From positions 1 through 64,000 of the forward strand of contig JSYX01000064.1 of assembly GCA_000787465.1 (NCBI GenBank): DNA of 64,000 nt. The letters are read 5' to 3'. The translations under genes were made by a program, and so were the position numbers. Each line of letters begins with the position of its first letter. Position 1 is the stretch's first letter. The DNA comes from Thermomucor indicae-seudaticae (taxonomy: Eukaryota; Mucoromycota; Mucoromycetes; Mucorales; Lichtheimiaceae). Below the pieces are notes generated by a model. That model was not told the origin of the DNA, did not search any database, and worked only from the letters and a program-made list of their open reading frames with translations. Shown piece by piece: positions 55,254-64,000 of the stretch.

Positions 55254-56885
55254 ATGCTGCCAGATCCAACCAAGGAACAAATTGAGCTTGTCTTCAAAAA
55301 ACTAAAGCAAAACCGTTACAACAAGGTATGAGGGTGGATGGCCTTTTACACTGGAGGCCTATATCTGACTACTTCCTTTCAAGGTTTGCTTTGATTGTAA
55401 TTCCAAGAACCCGACCTGGGCATCTGTGTCTTTTGGCATTTATCTGTGCACAGACTGTTCATCTGCACACCGTAATCTAGGAGTACACATCAGCTTTGTA
55501 AGGTATGTTACTTTTTCTTTGTAAAGCGTTTGCATAAGAGAGAGAGGGAAGGTTTACTCTCCTTTCAGGTCGACGGTACTAGATACTTGGACATGGGATC
55601 AACTTCGGTTAATGTCGGTGGGAGGCAATCAAAGCGCCAGTGAATATTTTGGCAAGCAGCAGCAGGGCAGCAGCAGTTCAAGCAATGACGCCAGAGTCAA
55701 GTATACCAGTCGAGCTGGACAACAGTACAAGAAGGTTTTGGAGAAACGTGCTGCTGAGGACGCCATTGCGTACGTGAATAATTTAGATGGAGGAGGTGTT
55801 ATTCTCGTTTCTAATTGCCTTATGGTTTAGACATCCTTCAACAGTGGTGATTGATATAAATAACAATACGTCTGATACTCCAAAGACGGATACTCCTGAG
55901 ACGCAGGAAGAGAAGGCATCTGAAAAATCGCCTGAAAACTCGTCATCCGAGAAGCCGTCTGAAAAAGCACCAGATAATTCACCAAAGACAGAGAAATCAC
56001 CACGTCCTATAACTACTACTGCTACTACGGCACGCAGTACACGATCCACGATTGGAGCGCGTCCGGCACGGTCGCGTGTAGGCGGCAAATTGGGGATCAA
56101 AAAGGCACCTATCCATTTCAACTTTGAAGAGGCAGAAGCCAGAGCAAAAGAGGAAAGAGAGCGCAAAGCGAAACTAGGCATCAGCGAGGAAGAACAGCAG
56201 CAAGAACAACAAGAAGATAGGACCATTTCATCTCGGTTGACGTATCAGGATCCTTCTTTAAAGCAGGAACGAAAGACGGAGGAGGAGGAACAGCAAGTCT
56301 ATGAGAAGCTTGGGTTTGGCATGGCACGCATGGGTATCAGTAGTAGTCCTAGTAGCAACAAGGCACGGAAAGTAGAAGAGGAAGAAGCGGTGTCTGCACG
56401 GGAAAAGTTTGGAAACGCGAAAGCCATTTCATCGGATCAGTTTTTCGGCAGGAATGAGTATGATCCGGCCATCTCAGCAGAACAAGCGAGTCGATTGGCG
56501 CAGTTTCAGGGTGCCAAAGCCATCTCGTCTGATCAGTACTTTGGCCGGGAACCGGAACTGGATCGATCAATGGAGGATACAGTTTCATTTGGCAATGATT
56601 GGGATTCGTTACAGGACCAAGCCTTGGTTATGGCAAGGAAGCTTGTTGGACAGGCCTCAGCTGATTTGGACGCTGTGCGGGATTTGGCTGAGAACGCGAC
56701 TTCAAAGGTATGTCTGGAAAGTACTTCATTCTATTAGCCGAGACTTATGGGTTTGACGGAATTTACCCTCCCCAGCTGCAGGATATATTCCATGACCTTC
56801 AGGTGAGTGGGAATAACGGATAAGAAAAAGGGCCATTATTATATGGACATTGCTAAATCCCTTGTTACAGCATCGCTATGGCTAA
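55254..56885 (+). CDS. GLO3: Arf GTPase-activating protein, Glo3/ArfGAP2/3 type
   Basis: Six exons (55254-55325, 55384-55502, 55569-55795, 55845-56707, 56776-56802, 56871-56885) give about 440 residues. The Arf-GAP zinc finger is clear: [20 protein letters not shown], then [20 protein letters not shown] with the catalytic Arg in R-S-T following. [20 protein letters not shown] completes the domain. The C-terminal half carries the repeated Glo3 motif ([17 protein letters not shown] and [17 protein letters not shown]) and ends DIFHDLQHRYG. Glo3 stimulates GTP hydrolysis on Arf1 at COPI vesicles of the Golgi. The third intron is the least certain; the model uses donor 55796 and acceptor 55844, the only pair found that keeps the frame. 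An extra 5' exon is possible. Confidence 0.9.
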
Positions 56886-57043
56886 GGACAAGTCTGCAGG
56901 TTATGGTGCCTGGACGCACCAGCACAATAAAACGATCCTTGGAGTTTACCAAAATTGAAGATGTGACTTGAATCGGGCCATTTGTTTCCCTTTTGAACTC
57001 ACCCATTTTCTGATTCTCTTCTCATATTGTTGTTTACTTTGCA

Positions 57044-58177
57044 ATGAGCAGCTTAGAAGAAGCATCTACATCAGAAGAAAAGTACAAAGTTATCGAGTAT
57101 AATGAGAGACTATTCCGAATACCTGTACGGCGTTTGGGTGGTCAAGGAAAAGAGTTTATACTGCTGAGTGATGTTCAATCGATTATTCCTACTGCGACGG
57201 CATTGACATCGTCCGACAAATTAATACCCTTCGAAATTGATCCCAATACGCATCAAGAACTTTTGCCCAAGCGAGTTGCCGTTTCTGAATATGAGACTGT
57301 GTGGCAAGTTCACGTGCCAAACGACTGCGCAGTAACCGACAGTAGGCAAACACGGATACTTTGCGATATGGAAACCAAATTGGACCAGTTGTCGCAGCAG
57401 CTTGGTCGACTTTTGCGTCAGTTTCCGGTATCGACAACAGTAGCAAACCGGAATGACACGATTCGACCAATAGAAGAAACAACTGACGAGGAAACCAGCC
57501 CCGGCGGTACTAGCACTAGTACCAGTAATAGCAGTATGCGTCCACCACCACCACCTCCGCGAGCAACGAGTCCACCACCTGCGTTTACATCGACACCATT
57601 ACCGTCCTCGCGAATAAGCCGATCAGTGACGACAGTAACAAGGGCCCACGCCGCGGCACTCGGTATTGAAATAGAAGAAGTAGAATTAGACTTGGAAGAA
57701 CAAGAAGAAGAGCAAGAGCAAGAGGCATGCGGAGCAGGCGCAGCACCACCAGCTATTACAGCGCCCGAGGCGCCCCCGCCATCCTACGAGACCTCTATTC
57801 TCGGAAATATCAAGGCCTTGACGGATCAATTACGGGTGTACGAATCGCATATTCCGAATCGGCATAAATCACCGCGCTGGCTTGCTCAACGATCGGAATG
57901 GGTCCGACGCGAACCCTCGAGTATTGAACAAGTGGCGTATCAACTTGTGAACCTCGAGATGGCCTTGTTGTGGACAGCAGTGTCCGAGGGCTGGCTTCAG
58001 GAACGCGAAACATGGTTGACGCTTGTGGCCAGTGCAAGGTCTGAACGCCATTTAGCCGGCGCGCTTTTAAATTTGGAACGCCATACGTTGGTCATGGATG
58101 ACAGCTGGATCAACGTCAGAGAAGGATGGATTAATGAACTTTTGGAAATGATTGTCTTGCCGTTAACTCATGGATAA
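57044..58177 (+). CDS. Unrecognised protein with two folded-looking regions and acidic linker
   Basis: A single exon of 377 residues. Residues 1-100 are ordered in appearance (YKVIEYNERLFRIPVRRLGG, KLIPFEIDPN, ETVWQVHVP). A disordered Ser/Pro/Glu-rich linker follows (about 130-245), including a poly-Pro run and a Glu-rich stretch. The C-terminal 110 residues are Trp-rich and helical (SPRWLAQRSEWVRREPSSIE, LEMALLWTAVSEGWLQERET, DDSWINVREGWINEL). The Trp-spaced helices loosely recall WHIM-type chromatin motifs, but I cannot confirm that. It starts 158 bp after GLO3. No signal peptide or membrane segment. Certainly looks like a gene; function unknown. Confidence 0.65.
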   Translation: MSSLEEASTSEEKYKVIEYNERLFRIPVRRLGGQGKEFILLSDVQSIIPTATALTSSDKLIPFEIDPNTHQELLPKRVAVSEYETVWQVHVPNDCAVTDSRQTRILCDMETKLDQLSQQLGRLLRQFPVSTTVANRNDTIRPIEETTDEETSPGGTSTSTSNSSMRPPPPPPRATSPPPAFTSTPLPSSRISRSVTTVTRAHAAALGIEIEEVELDLEEQEEEQEQEACGAGAAPPAITAPEAPPPSYETSILGNIKALTDQLRVYESHIPNRHKSPRWLAQRSEWVRREPSSIEQVAYQLVNLEMALLWTAVSEGWLQERETWLTLVASARSERHLAGALLNLERHTLVMDDSWINVREGWINELLEMIVLPLTHG

Positions 58178-58272
58178 AAAAAAAGGGATTTATTTGCTTT
58201 TTGGGGAGTGAGAGAGAGAGAGAAAAAAGCAGGGGTTTACGTGGGGAGGCTTCGCTTTTTTTTTTAGTTTAG

Positions 58273-59097
58273 TTAGACCATGCTCACACGCATGCCGCAT
58301 CGAGCGATATCCATGAGAATCTGGGCAGCCTATATATATATGTATATTGGATTTAATTTACACGTAATGAATACAGATGGGGTTATAATTACCTCGAGTA
58401 GTTGGACTTGCTGGCCTTTTGTCATACCGAGTCTACCTTGCATTTCTTTCCAGATATCGGCATGTTCCCACCGATGGCGTTGTAGACAGCGTGCGTGTTG
58501 AAAGGTTGTGTGACATGTGTCACATGCATAGTTGTTGCCTTGATTTGCGCAGCAACCAATATTGTCATCGTCTGAGAAGCAGGGAGGAGGAGGAGTAGGA
58601 GGAGTACTTGGTGGCGTAAAAGTACTGCTACTACTGGTAGCAGTAGTAGTAGTAGCGTTTGCAAATGAAGCCAGGGTAGCTGCTGCGGCGTTGACTGCTT
58701 CGTGTTCATCATGATGAAGATGCGGACTTTTGTTGTTTCTGTTATCAGCACGCCTTCGTTTGTTGCTGCCAGAGGGCGATTCTGTCAATTCTCGTTTGAC
58801 ACCATGATGGTAGTACATGTTATTGTTATTACTATAGGGAGAAGCAGGATGATGGTAAAAGTAGGAAGAAGGTGATGGAAGATAATGATAACCGGGTAAA
58901 GATGAAGGAGGTGGCAGGATAAAGACAGGTCTGTTGTTGTTGTTGTTGTTGTTGTCTACGTCAAAGAACGAAGACGAGGGCCCAAAGAGTGCTGATGGTG
59001 GTGGTAATACCGCATGTGGCTCAGTATTGCTACTACTACTATTGTTATGGCTATGACTGTCGTTGTTGCTATTATTTGGTGAATCAGCCAAAGGCAT
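58273..59097 (-). CDS. Single C2H2 zinc-finger protein
   Basis: Two exons (58393-59097, 58273-58320) give 250 residues. The first two thirds are low-complexity with Asn, Ser, Thr and Pro runs. One C2H2 finger is present, YACDTCHTTFQHARCLQRHRWEH in form C-X2-C-X12-H-X3-H. After it a helix reads LLE and the short last exon adds ILMDIAR before the stop, which restores a more plausible C terminus than reading through the intron. A basic KRRR cluster before the finger could be a nuclear signal. A lone finger of this sort occurs in fungal regulators; the target is unknown. Divergent to the next gene. Confidence 0.75.
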
Positions 59098-60021
59098 CTC
59101 TTGAGAACAAGAGGAATGAAAAAAAAGAGAGAGAGAAAGAAAAGCGATTGTTGAAGATGACAAAGTTACAAACTTTTGGGAGCGGCGGGGATTCGATCGT
59201 CCACAAAAATTTTCTTTTGCCCTTTCGGATGCAAGCCGACTCTCTCTTTTTCTTCATGCTGACGCCATCACCTGTATTAAGGCACTAAAAAGTATCCACG
59301 GCAAAAATTTTTATTGGTCGACAACATTCTTTATCCTTTTCTCCCCCTTCTCAAAGGGGCGGAAATGTCATTGTTCCTCGATCTAAGTAGGGCATCCGGT
59401 ACCAAAGATACAGGCTTTGCTCTCTCACTGTCTAGCTTCCTTTCTGTTATGCAACCTTGAACACATATACTTTGCTATGGAACAAGAGAAAGAAGGGGAT
59501 GCCACGTTGACGCTAAAGCCATGGTCCTATTGGTTCAAACAACTCCGCTTCCCGTTAACCTTTTCGTCCAAGGAAAGAAAGAAAAAGACATGCACGGATA
59601 GACATATATGAGTGTGAGAAGTGTGGGGAATTTGTCATGTGGTCTCCCGAAAGACAGAAAAGAAGGAAGTGCAGATTCAAGAATGCATTTAAATAGGAGC
59701 CCTCCTTTATCCATCTCCTCAGAATAAAAATAAGCGCCACTCTAATACATGGATGCACACGGGTGGTTGGTCTCGAACAGATAAAAGAGAGAGAGAAAGG
59801 GCGATCCGAAATGGGCCAGCCAACCAGCCAGAATTCACTCGGAAAACGTGCCCTATTGGTTTCTGTGAATTGGGTTGCAGCAACAAGGGGCGCCCTAAAT
59901 TCCCTTTTTTCCTTCTTGTTGCATTTATCTTTTTCTCCTTCTTTTCCTCTCTTTCTTGCCAACTTGCTTTTTCTCTGCTTCTTGTTTTTCTTGCTTGTTT
60001 TGTACAAGTCTTGTTTTGACC
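59098..60021. other. Divergent intergenic region between two DNA-binding protein genes
   Basis: Shared upstream region of the C2H2 gene (minus) and the Myb/trihelix-like gene (plus). Open frames on both strands are low-complexity (Lys, Phe and Ser runs) and are treated as chance. CT-rich tracts at about 59900-59990 probably lie in the 5' UTR of the plus-strand gene. Confidence 0.45.
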
Positions 60022-61254
60022 ATGGTCTTAGCGCCAAACAACAATAATAATTCAGATGGCAGTACGACTCCGCCAACTCCATTATCCCGACGGCACTGCC
60101 GCAAGAAGCCATACAAAAGCTGGCTCAAGGATGGTATCAACGGCGGCCCTTGCTCGATGCAGATAGTCGTCCAATGGCTTTCGGCTAATTATGCGACGAA
60201 ATGGCGTGATGATAGCGATAACCGTATGCCAAAGAAGCTTCTCCTGCAGGAGATCCTGGAACAAATGCATCAGGCCGGCATTCATCATCGATTGGCAAAG
60301 GATGTAGCCAGCAAGATTTCCACTCTTCAGAGCAACTACAGAACTGCACGAGAATGGTACGACGTGATCGGCACTCAGTGGCGTAAGGCCGGTGCTCAAG
60401 AAACGGATGTTAAAAGTGCGTTCTCTTTCTCTCTCTCTTTTTTTGAGTTTGGGATCGTACCGAGCTTTGTGTTACTAAAAGACCAACTCTCTTTTTTTGT
60501 GCTACCCAAAAATTTTATAGAAGAGGTCCTGAGACGCTTTCCTTACTGGGAGGAACTGCACGGTGTATTTGGTGCTACGACAACAGCAACGACGACTATC
60601 ACGACCACTACCACGACCACAACCACGACGACCACAAAGACGCCCGAAGGTGATAATGTCTCGTCCACGTCCACTATGACAACCACTACCACGCACAACA
60701 GCAAATGGCCCATGTCCATCAGTAGTATTATTCACCATCATTCTGTGGAAAATGACGAAGGCTGGTCTTCGTATGCGCGAGAAATTGAGGACGCCTGGGT
60801 CAAGAATCATCAGGAACAACAGGCCGTAGCGACTGCCGCCGTTGCCGCAGCAACAGCCAATGTCACCGCAACCGGTGCCACGGCCACCACAACCAGTATC
60901 ATTGCGTTATCCGAAAATAGTCAAGCCGTCATTGTCTCGACCGCGAGAACAGATGCCATTTTTGACGATAATGATGCCGCCGCTAGAAGACAACAACAAG
61001 ATTCAGCTGAACAAGAACACGAGCATGAGCAACAAGACACTACTAATAGCAGTAGTAGCAGCCGAAAACGACGACGAAGTCAACAGGACGAGGAGGAGGA
61101 TGATGATGATGACGACGATGATTATGCGCGTATCCTGGCAGAAGAAAAGGAAAAGACACGGCGCGTTGAAGCTCGAGTGAATCTCGTCAAACGTCTTGTC
61201 AAATCGGGACGATCCAAGGAAGAGATCGCAGCCCAATTAAAATTGTGCATGTAA
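60022..61254 (+). CDS. Myb/trihelix-like DNA-binding protein with coiled-coil tail
   Basis: Two exons (60022-60415, 60521-61254) give 375 residues. Residues 30-150 hold a helical domain: SWLKDGINGGPCSMQIVVQW, then WRDDSDNRMPKKLLLQEILE, KDVASKISTLQSNYRTAREW and EVLRRFPYWEELHGVFG. Its spacing of aromatic residues is that of fungal trihelix/Myb-SANT-like domains found repeatedly in early-diverging fungi, some next to transposons (recollection, not verified). A long Thr run follows, then Ala/Gln-rich linker, acidic stretch (GAT repeat) and a charged C-terminal helix (ARVNLVKRLVKSGRSKEEIA). The intron splits the DNA-binding region and is GT-AG. Probably a nuclear regulator. Confidence 0.72.
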   Translation: MVLAPNNNNNSDGSTTPPTPLSRRHCRKKPYKSWLKDGINGGPCSMQIVVQWLSANYATKWRDDSDNRMPKKLLLQEILEQMHQAGIHHRLAKDVASKISTLQSNYRTAREWYDVIGTQWRKAGAQETDVKSAFSFSLSFFEFGIVPSFVLLKDQLSFFVLPKNFIEEVLRRFPYWEELHGVFGATTTATTTITTTTTTTTTTTTKTPEGDNVSSTSTMTTTTTHNSKWPMSISSIIHHHSVENDEGWSSYAREIEDAWVKNHQEQQAVATAAVAAATANVTATGATATTTSIIALSENSQAVIVSTARTDAIFDDNDAAARRQQQDSAEQEHEHEQQDTTNSSSSSRKRRRSQQDEEEDDDDDDDDYARILAEEKEKTRRVEARVNLVKRLVKSGRSKEEIAAQLKLCM

Positions 61255-61867
61255 AATTCGTGAGCATTATTCACCACTTTCTCATCCTTCCTCCTCCTCC
61301 TTCTTTCTTCTTCCCAAACTATTATACTGCATGTCCATCTTTTCTTTTCCTTTTTTTTTACTTTCTTTTTCCTTCTTTGTATAAAACTTTTATGTACGCA
61401 TACAGGCTTTTTTCTTCGCTCTCTCTGTCTTTATCGTAATAAAAACAGCACGTCTACGTCAGTAGTAGCAGTTTGATATGATCTGTAAAAAAAGAGAACT
61501 CGCTGGACCCACTTGTTCCTCGTCCTCAAAGTTGGCACAACTTGTTCTTCGTCATCGTCATGATGGGTCATCTTTCAGGGCAACATTTAACGTTTCTCTG
61601 GCCTCATTGTCTCTGATTACGCAAGACTTGAGTGATGCGTCATACTGTATGCTTTTGCGGGGAGAAGGGGAAAAAAGGGTCGTATCCCCACACCACCGAG
61701 CACCGTATCCATTTATGCATGAATGGAGAGGAAGATAGAACTTAGACTGGGATGAGGTCACTGTTCCGTATATTTTCACATGTCAGTGTTGCCCTGAGAA
61801 CACTATTCCCGTTTCCCTCTCCCTCCCACCCCTTCTTTCATATACTGCTTTTTCTTCGCCTTTCATA
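61255..61867. other. Intergenic region
   Basis: C/T-rich 3' region of the preceding gene, then spacer and a CT-rich promoter tract before 61868. No gene or RNA seen. Confidence 0.5.
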
Positions 61868-62570
61868 ATGGACAAACTGACTCGGATTGTATTGGATCCA
61901 AAGTACCATGATTTCCTTACCATTGTAAAAGGCTTTCGCAATGGCGTTGTCTACGGCACCCGAATTCGGTTCCCCCATGCCCTTGTCATGGCCTTCCTTT
62001 TCAAATCAGGATCGTACGTCTTTTTTTTTCATCGCGACGAAGATAAGAGTTTGCTGACTTGTTCTTTCAAGTGTGGTGGACAAGTTCCGGTATATATTCA
62101 AGGCAACAAAGCAGCATGCAAGAAACTTGGGTACTTTTGCTACGATATACAAGTCTTTGATGTTCATACAGAAACGGTTGAACGATAATAAAGAAGCCGA
62201 CATTCATCCATTCATTGCTGGATTGGTCGGTGGTTACTTCGTCTTTGGTGAAAATAATAGCATCAACCAGCAGGTAAGACAACTGCGACGATATATGTCT
62301 CGATGTAGAATTGATCCGGTATAGATTGTACTGTATATCTTTGCCCGTGTCGTTTTGGCTCTTGTCAAAGTCCCTGTCAAGCGAAAGATCATTGACGCAC
62401 CCAAACACACTTACCCTATCTTTGCTGCTGTCTGCTGGGGACTCGTAATGTACTTGTTCAAGCATGATGCCGACACCCTTCAACCGTCCTTGCGATCTTC
62501 CATGCAATACATCTATCGCGACTCGGATTCTTGGGATTCTCTTCGTACCTTAATATGGCATAACAAATAG
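61868..62570 (+). CDS. PXMP4: PXMP4/Pmp24-type peroxisomal membrane protein
   Basis: Three exons (61868-62013, 62072-62273, 62325-62570) give 197 residues, close to the usual length. It belongs to the Tim17/Tim22/Tim23/Pmp24 superfamily. Landmarks are GFRNGVVYGTRIRFPHALVM, KATKQHARNLGTFATIYKSL, FIAGLVGGYFVFGENNSINQ, IVLYIFARVVLALVKV and YPIFAAVCWGLVMYLF, with about four membrane segments. PXMP4 resides in the peroxisomal membrane; its biochemical role is unclear in the literature. All introns are GT-AG with split codons that join cleanly. The assignment is strong. Confidence 0.92.
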
Positions 62571-62884
62571 ATGCATCTATCTAGAGATAAAGGTTATATA
62601 TATGTATAGTCTATAAAAGGGTGTACTTCCGCCGCTTGGAAACTATCACTTCAGCAGTGGATATTGACCGCTCTTTGGTTATCGAATTCATCTTTGGAGA
62701 AGCGCATTGATCTGCAACTTATGATACGTCCCCTGTTTCTCAGACGAACGTTTCCATCGTGATGGATGCACGTTATTGAGTTAAGGCTCGTCGCCCCGGC
62801 TTTTACTCACAAATCGTTTCCCACTTGCATACACGAGCATTGTCCAACTTTGCATGTGACCGCTTAGCGTATTAAAACTTCTAT
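62571..62884. other. Intergenic region
   Basis: Short spacer after the PXMP4 gene. No feature seen. Confidence 0.5.
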
Positions 62885-63310
62885 ATGAGGCACCCTCTTT
62901 TGTCCGCGTCGCCTTCACACGTTGACGTTTCCTTTACCGTGAGAATGGGTTTACAGCGTCTGTCTCCAGCAGCAGCGGATATTCCACAGCGTAGTCGCGG
63001 AAGCTCAACGGAAATTGACGCTTGGAAACAACGAGTGGATCGAGCTTTTGATAAGTAAGTGGATACCAGCGCTCTCTCAGATCTCATACTCAATACGGTG
63101 ATCAGCTGCCATGTTGACTTCTTGCCATTGTTTCCTTTCTCCCTGCCCGTGTTCCTTAATAGGTCCTTGAGGGTTGTTGTCACGTTCGATATAGCGCTGT
63201 CGTGCGAAGGATTCAACAGCCAAAGCAAACGGATGTATAGCACTTCGGCAAGGTTTCCCATACCTAAATCGGCCATGTCACTGGGGTGTATAGCTAACTT
63301 TCTGATGTAG
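62885..63310 (+). CDS. Small two-exon ORF, unknown
   Basis: Exon 62885-63054 (56 codons plus two bases) ends at a good donor (GTAAGT) and joins in frame to 63163-63310 at a TAG acceptor, giving 105 residues. The first exon has an amphipathic end (EIDAWKQRVDRAFDK). I recognise no family. Splice quality gives modest support, but it could also be the 5' part of a gene running beyond this point. Confidence 0.35.
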
Positions 63311-64000
63311 AGCGCGCCTTCTTCCAAACATGATCTCTTCTGTATTTCGTAACTGGGCAACAAAGAAAGAGTACACGCTGCCCATTTCATTATGCGTGAC
63401 AGTCGTCAGCATCCACAGCATTTAAGAAACCAGTTCCGGTCCCATAAGATTGTCTTGCGTAAGCTTTGCACTCTTTCCACGTAAGCATTTTGCCCACCGT
63501 TCTTAAACGGGATGGCTTGTTGGATTACCGGGGGGATCCCACGGTACCTTCCGAACGGTTGACGGGCTCATGACAGTCCGTGTGGACATCAAACTCTTGG
63601 CAATCCGCTACCCTATCCTGAATTTGCAAGTTCTTGCGCGGATCGGACGGGATACGGTGCACTCTGTATTGGATAGCCGTAGGCAAGTTCTTGCACGGAT
63701 GACCATGCACTTCGTCATTTCGATTTCGTTTTCAATTCCGTCATGGCGGAAGAGCCGGTTGCCTATTGGGGAGCGTCTGGCAAGACTTCATGTAATGAAG
63801 TGGTGAATAATTCCTGCTCCAGTGAAGATGGTAGCTGAGGTGGCAAGAGAAACGCCTTTGAGTAGGCGGTCCCCATGGCGCGAGGAAGTTGGAACAAGTC
63901 TTCCAGAACGGATGCGACACGCGACGTAGCAAATACGTGAGCGCACAGAGGGCAACAGCAGTCGAAAAGTCGAGGTATGACTTGCTTTAGTGTAGACCAG
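63311..64000. other. Right edge, no secure gene; short direct repeat
   Basis: An 18-base near-identical direct repeat (GCAAGTTCTTGCRCGGAT) occurs at 63626-63643 and 63683-63700. A plus frame from ATG 63391 runs 30 codons to a GT donor, resembling an exon, and may belong to a gene that continues past the window. Confidence 0.35.

Noticed and set aside
59172..59200. Possible tRNA T-arm (GGGGATTCGATCG)
   Set aside because: The stem bases do not pair and no cloverleaf forms on either strand.
59555..60112. 185-codon minus-strand open frame
   Set aside because: Low-complexity Lys- and Phe-rich content overlapping the 5' region and start of the Myb/trihelix-like gene; no motif.
1..64000. CRISPR arrays, bacterial operons, riboswitches
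   Set aside because: No regularly spaced repeats or prokaryotic signals; the window is eukaryotic with spliceosomal introns.

Overview
The window is nuclear DNA of an early-diverging filamentous fungus, most likely Mucoromycota (Mucorales-like; this placement is inference). The basis is the many short introns (mostly 50-90 nt) in conserved eukaryotic genes, a beta-N-acetylglucosaminidase fused to an acetyltransferase as known from Rhizomucor, long Gln/Asn/Thr/Ser runs in regulatory proteins, and decayed DNA transposons. All gene models were spliced by hand from reading frame, splice-site sequence and family conservation; there is no transcript evidence.

Region 1 (1-14.8 kb): a transposase tail at the left edge, then a GATA-finger factor of the NsdD type (minus), a RidA/YjgF protein (minus), the SAGA deubiquitinase-module subunit Sgf73/ataxin-7 (plus) and the GH3 N-acetylglucosaminidase-GNAT fusion (plus). 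Region 2 (14.8-36.7 kb) is dense housekeeping: an ammonium transporter with GATA-type sites upstream, a single-pass membrane protein, an RNF10/Mag2 RING ligase, the glutathione-degradation amidotransferase Dug3, an Mnn9/Anp1-type mannosyltransferase, NAD glycerol-3-phosphate dehydrogenase, the scaffold nucleoporin Nup192/Nup205 and mitoferrin.

Region 3 (about 36.7-55.2 kb) is an accessory, decaying stretch between mitoferrin and the Arf-GAP gene GLO3. It holds a three-unit tandem array of a small membrane-anchored coiled-coil gene in graded decay, a tRNA-Cys, a Mutator-like transposase relic, an exonuclease-1-like gene whose active site looks dead, two pseudogene fragments of the same exonuclease-like family, a duplicated fragment of the RNF10 3' end, and two copies of a short YCEW-motif element. 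Region 4 (55.2-64 kb) returns to intact genes: GLO3, an unrecognised conserved-looking protein, a C2H2 zinc-finger protein, a Myb/trihelix-like DNA-binding protein, a PXMP4-type peroxisomal membrane protein and a small two-exon ORF.

The genes do not form one pathway. The most unusual signals are the Exo1-like pseudoenzyme with decayed relatives nearby, the tandem coiled-coil family, and five introns that appear to use GC-AG borders (three in DUG3) among about 51 introns modelled.
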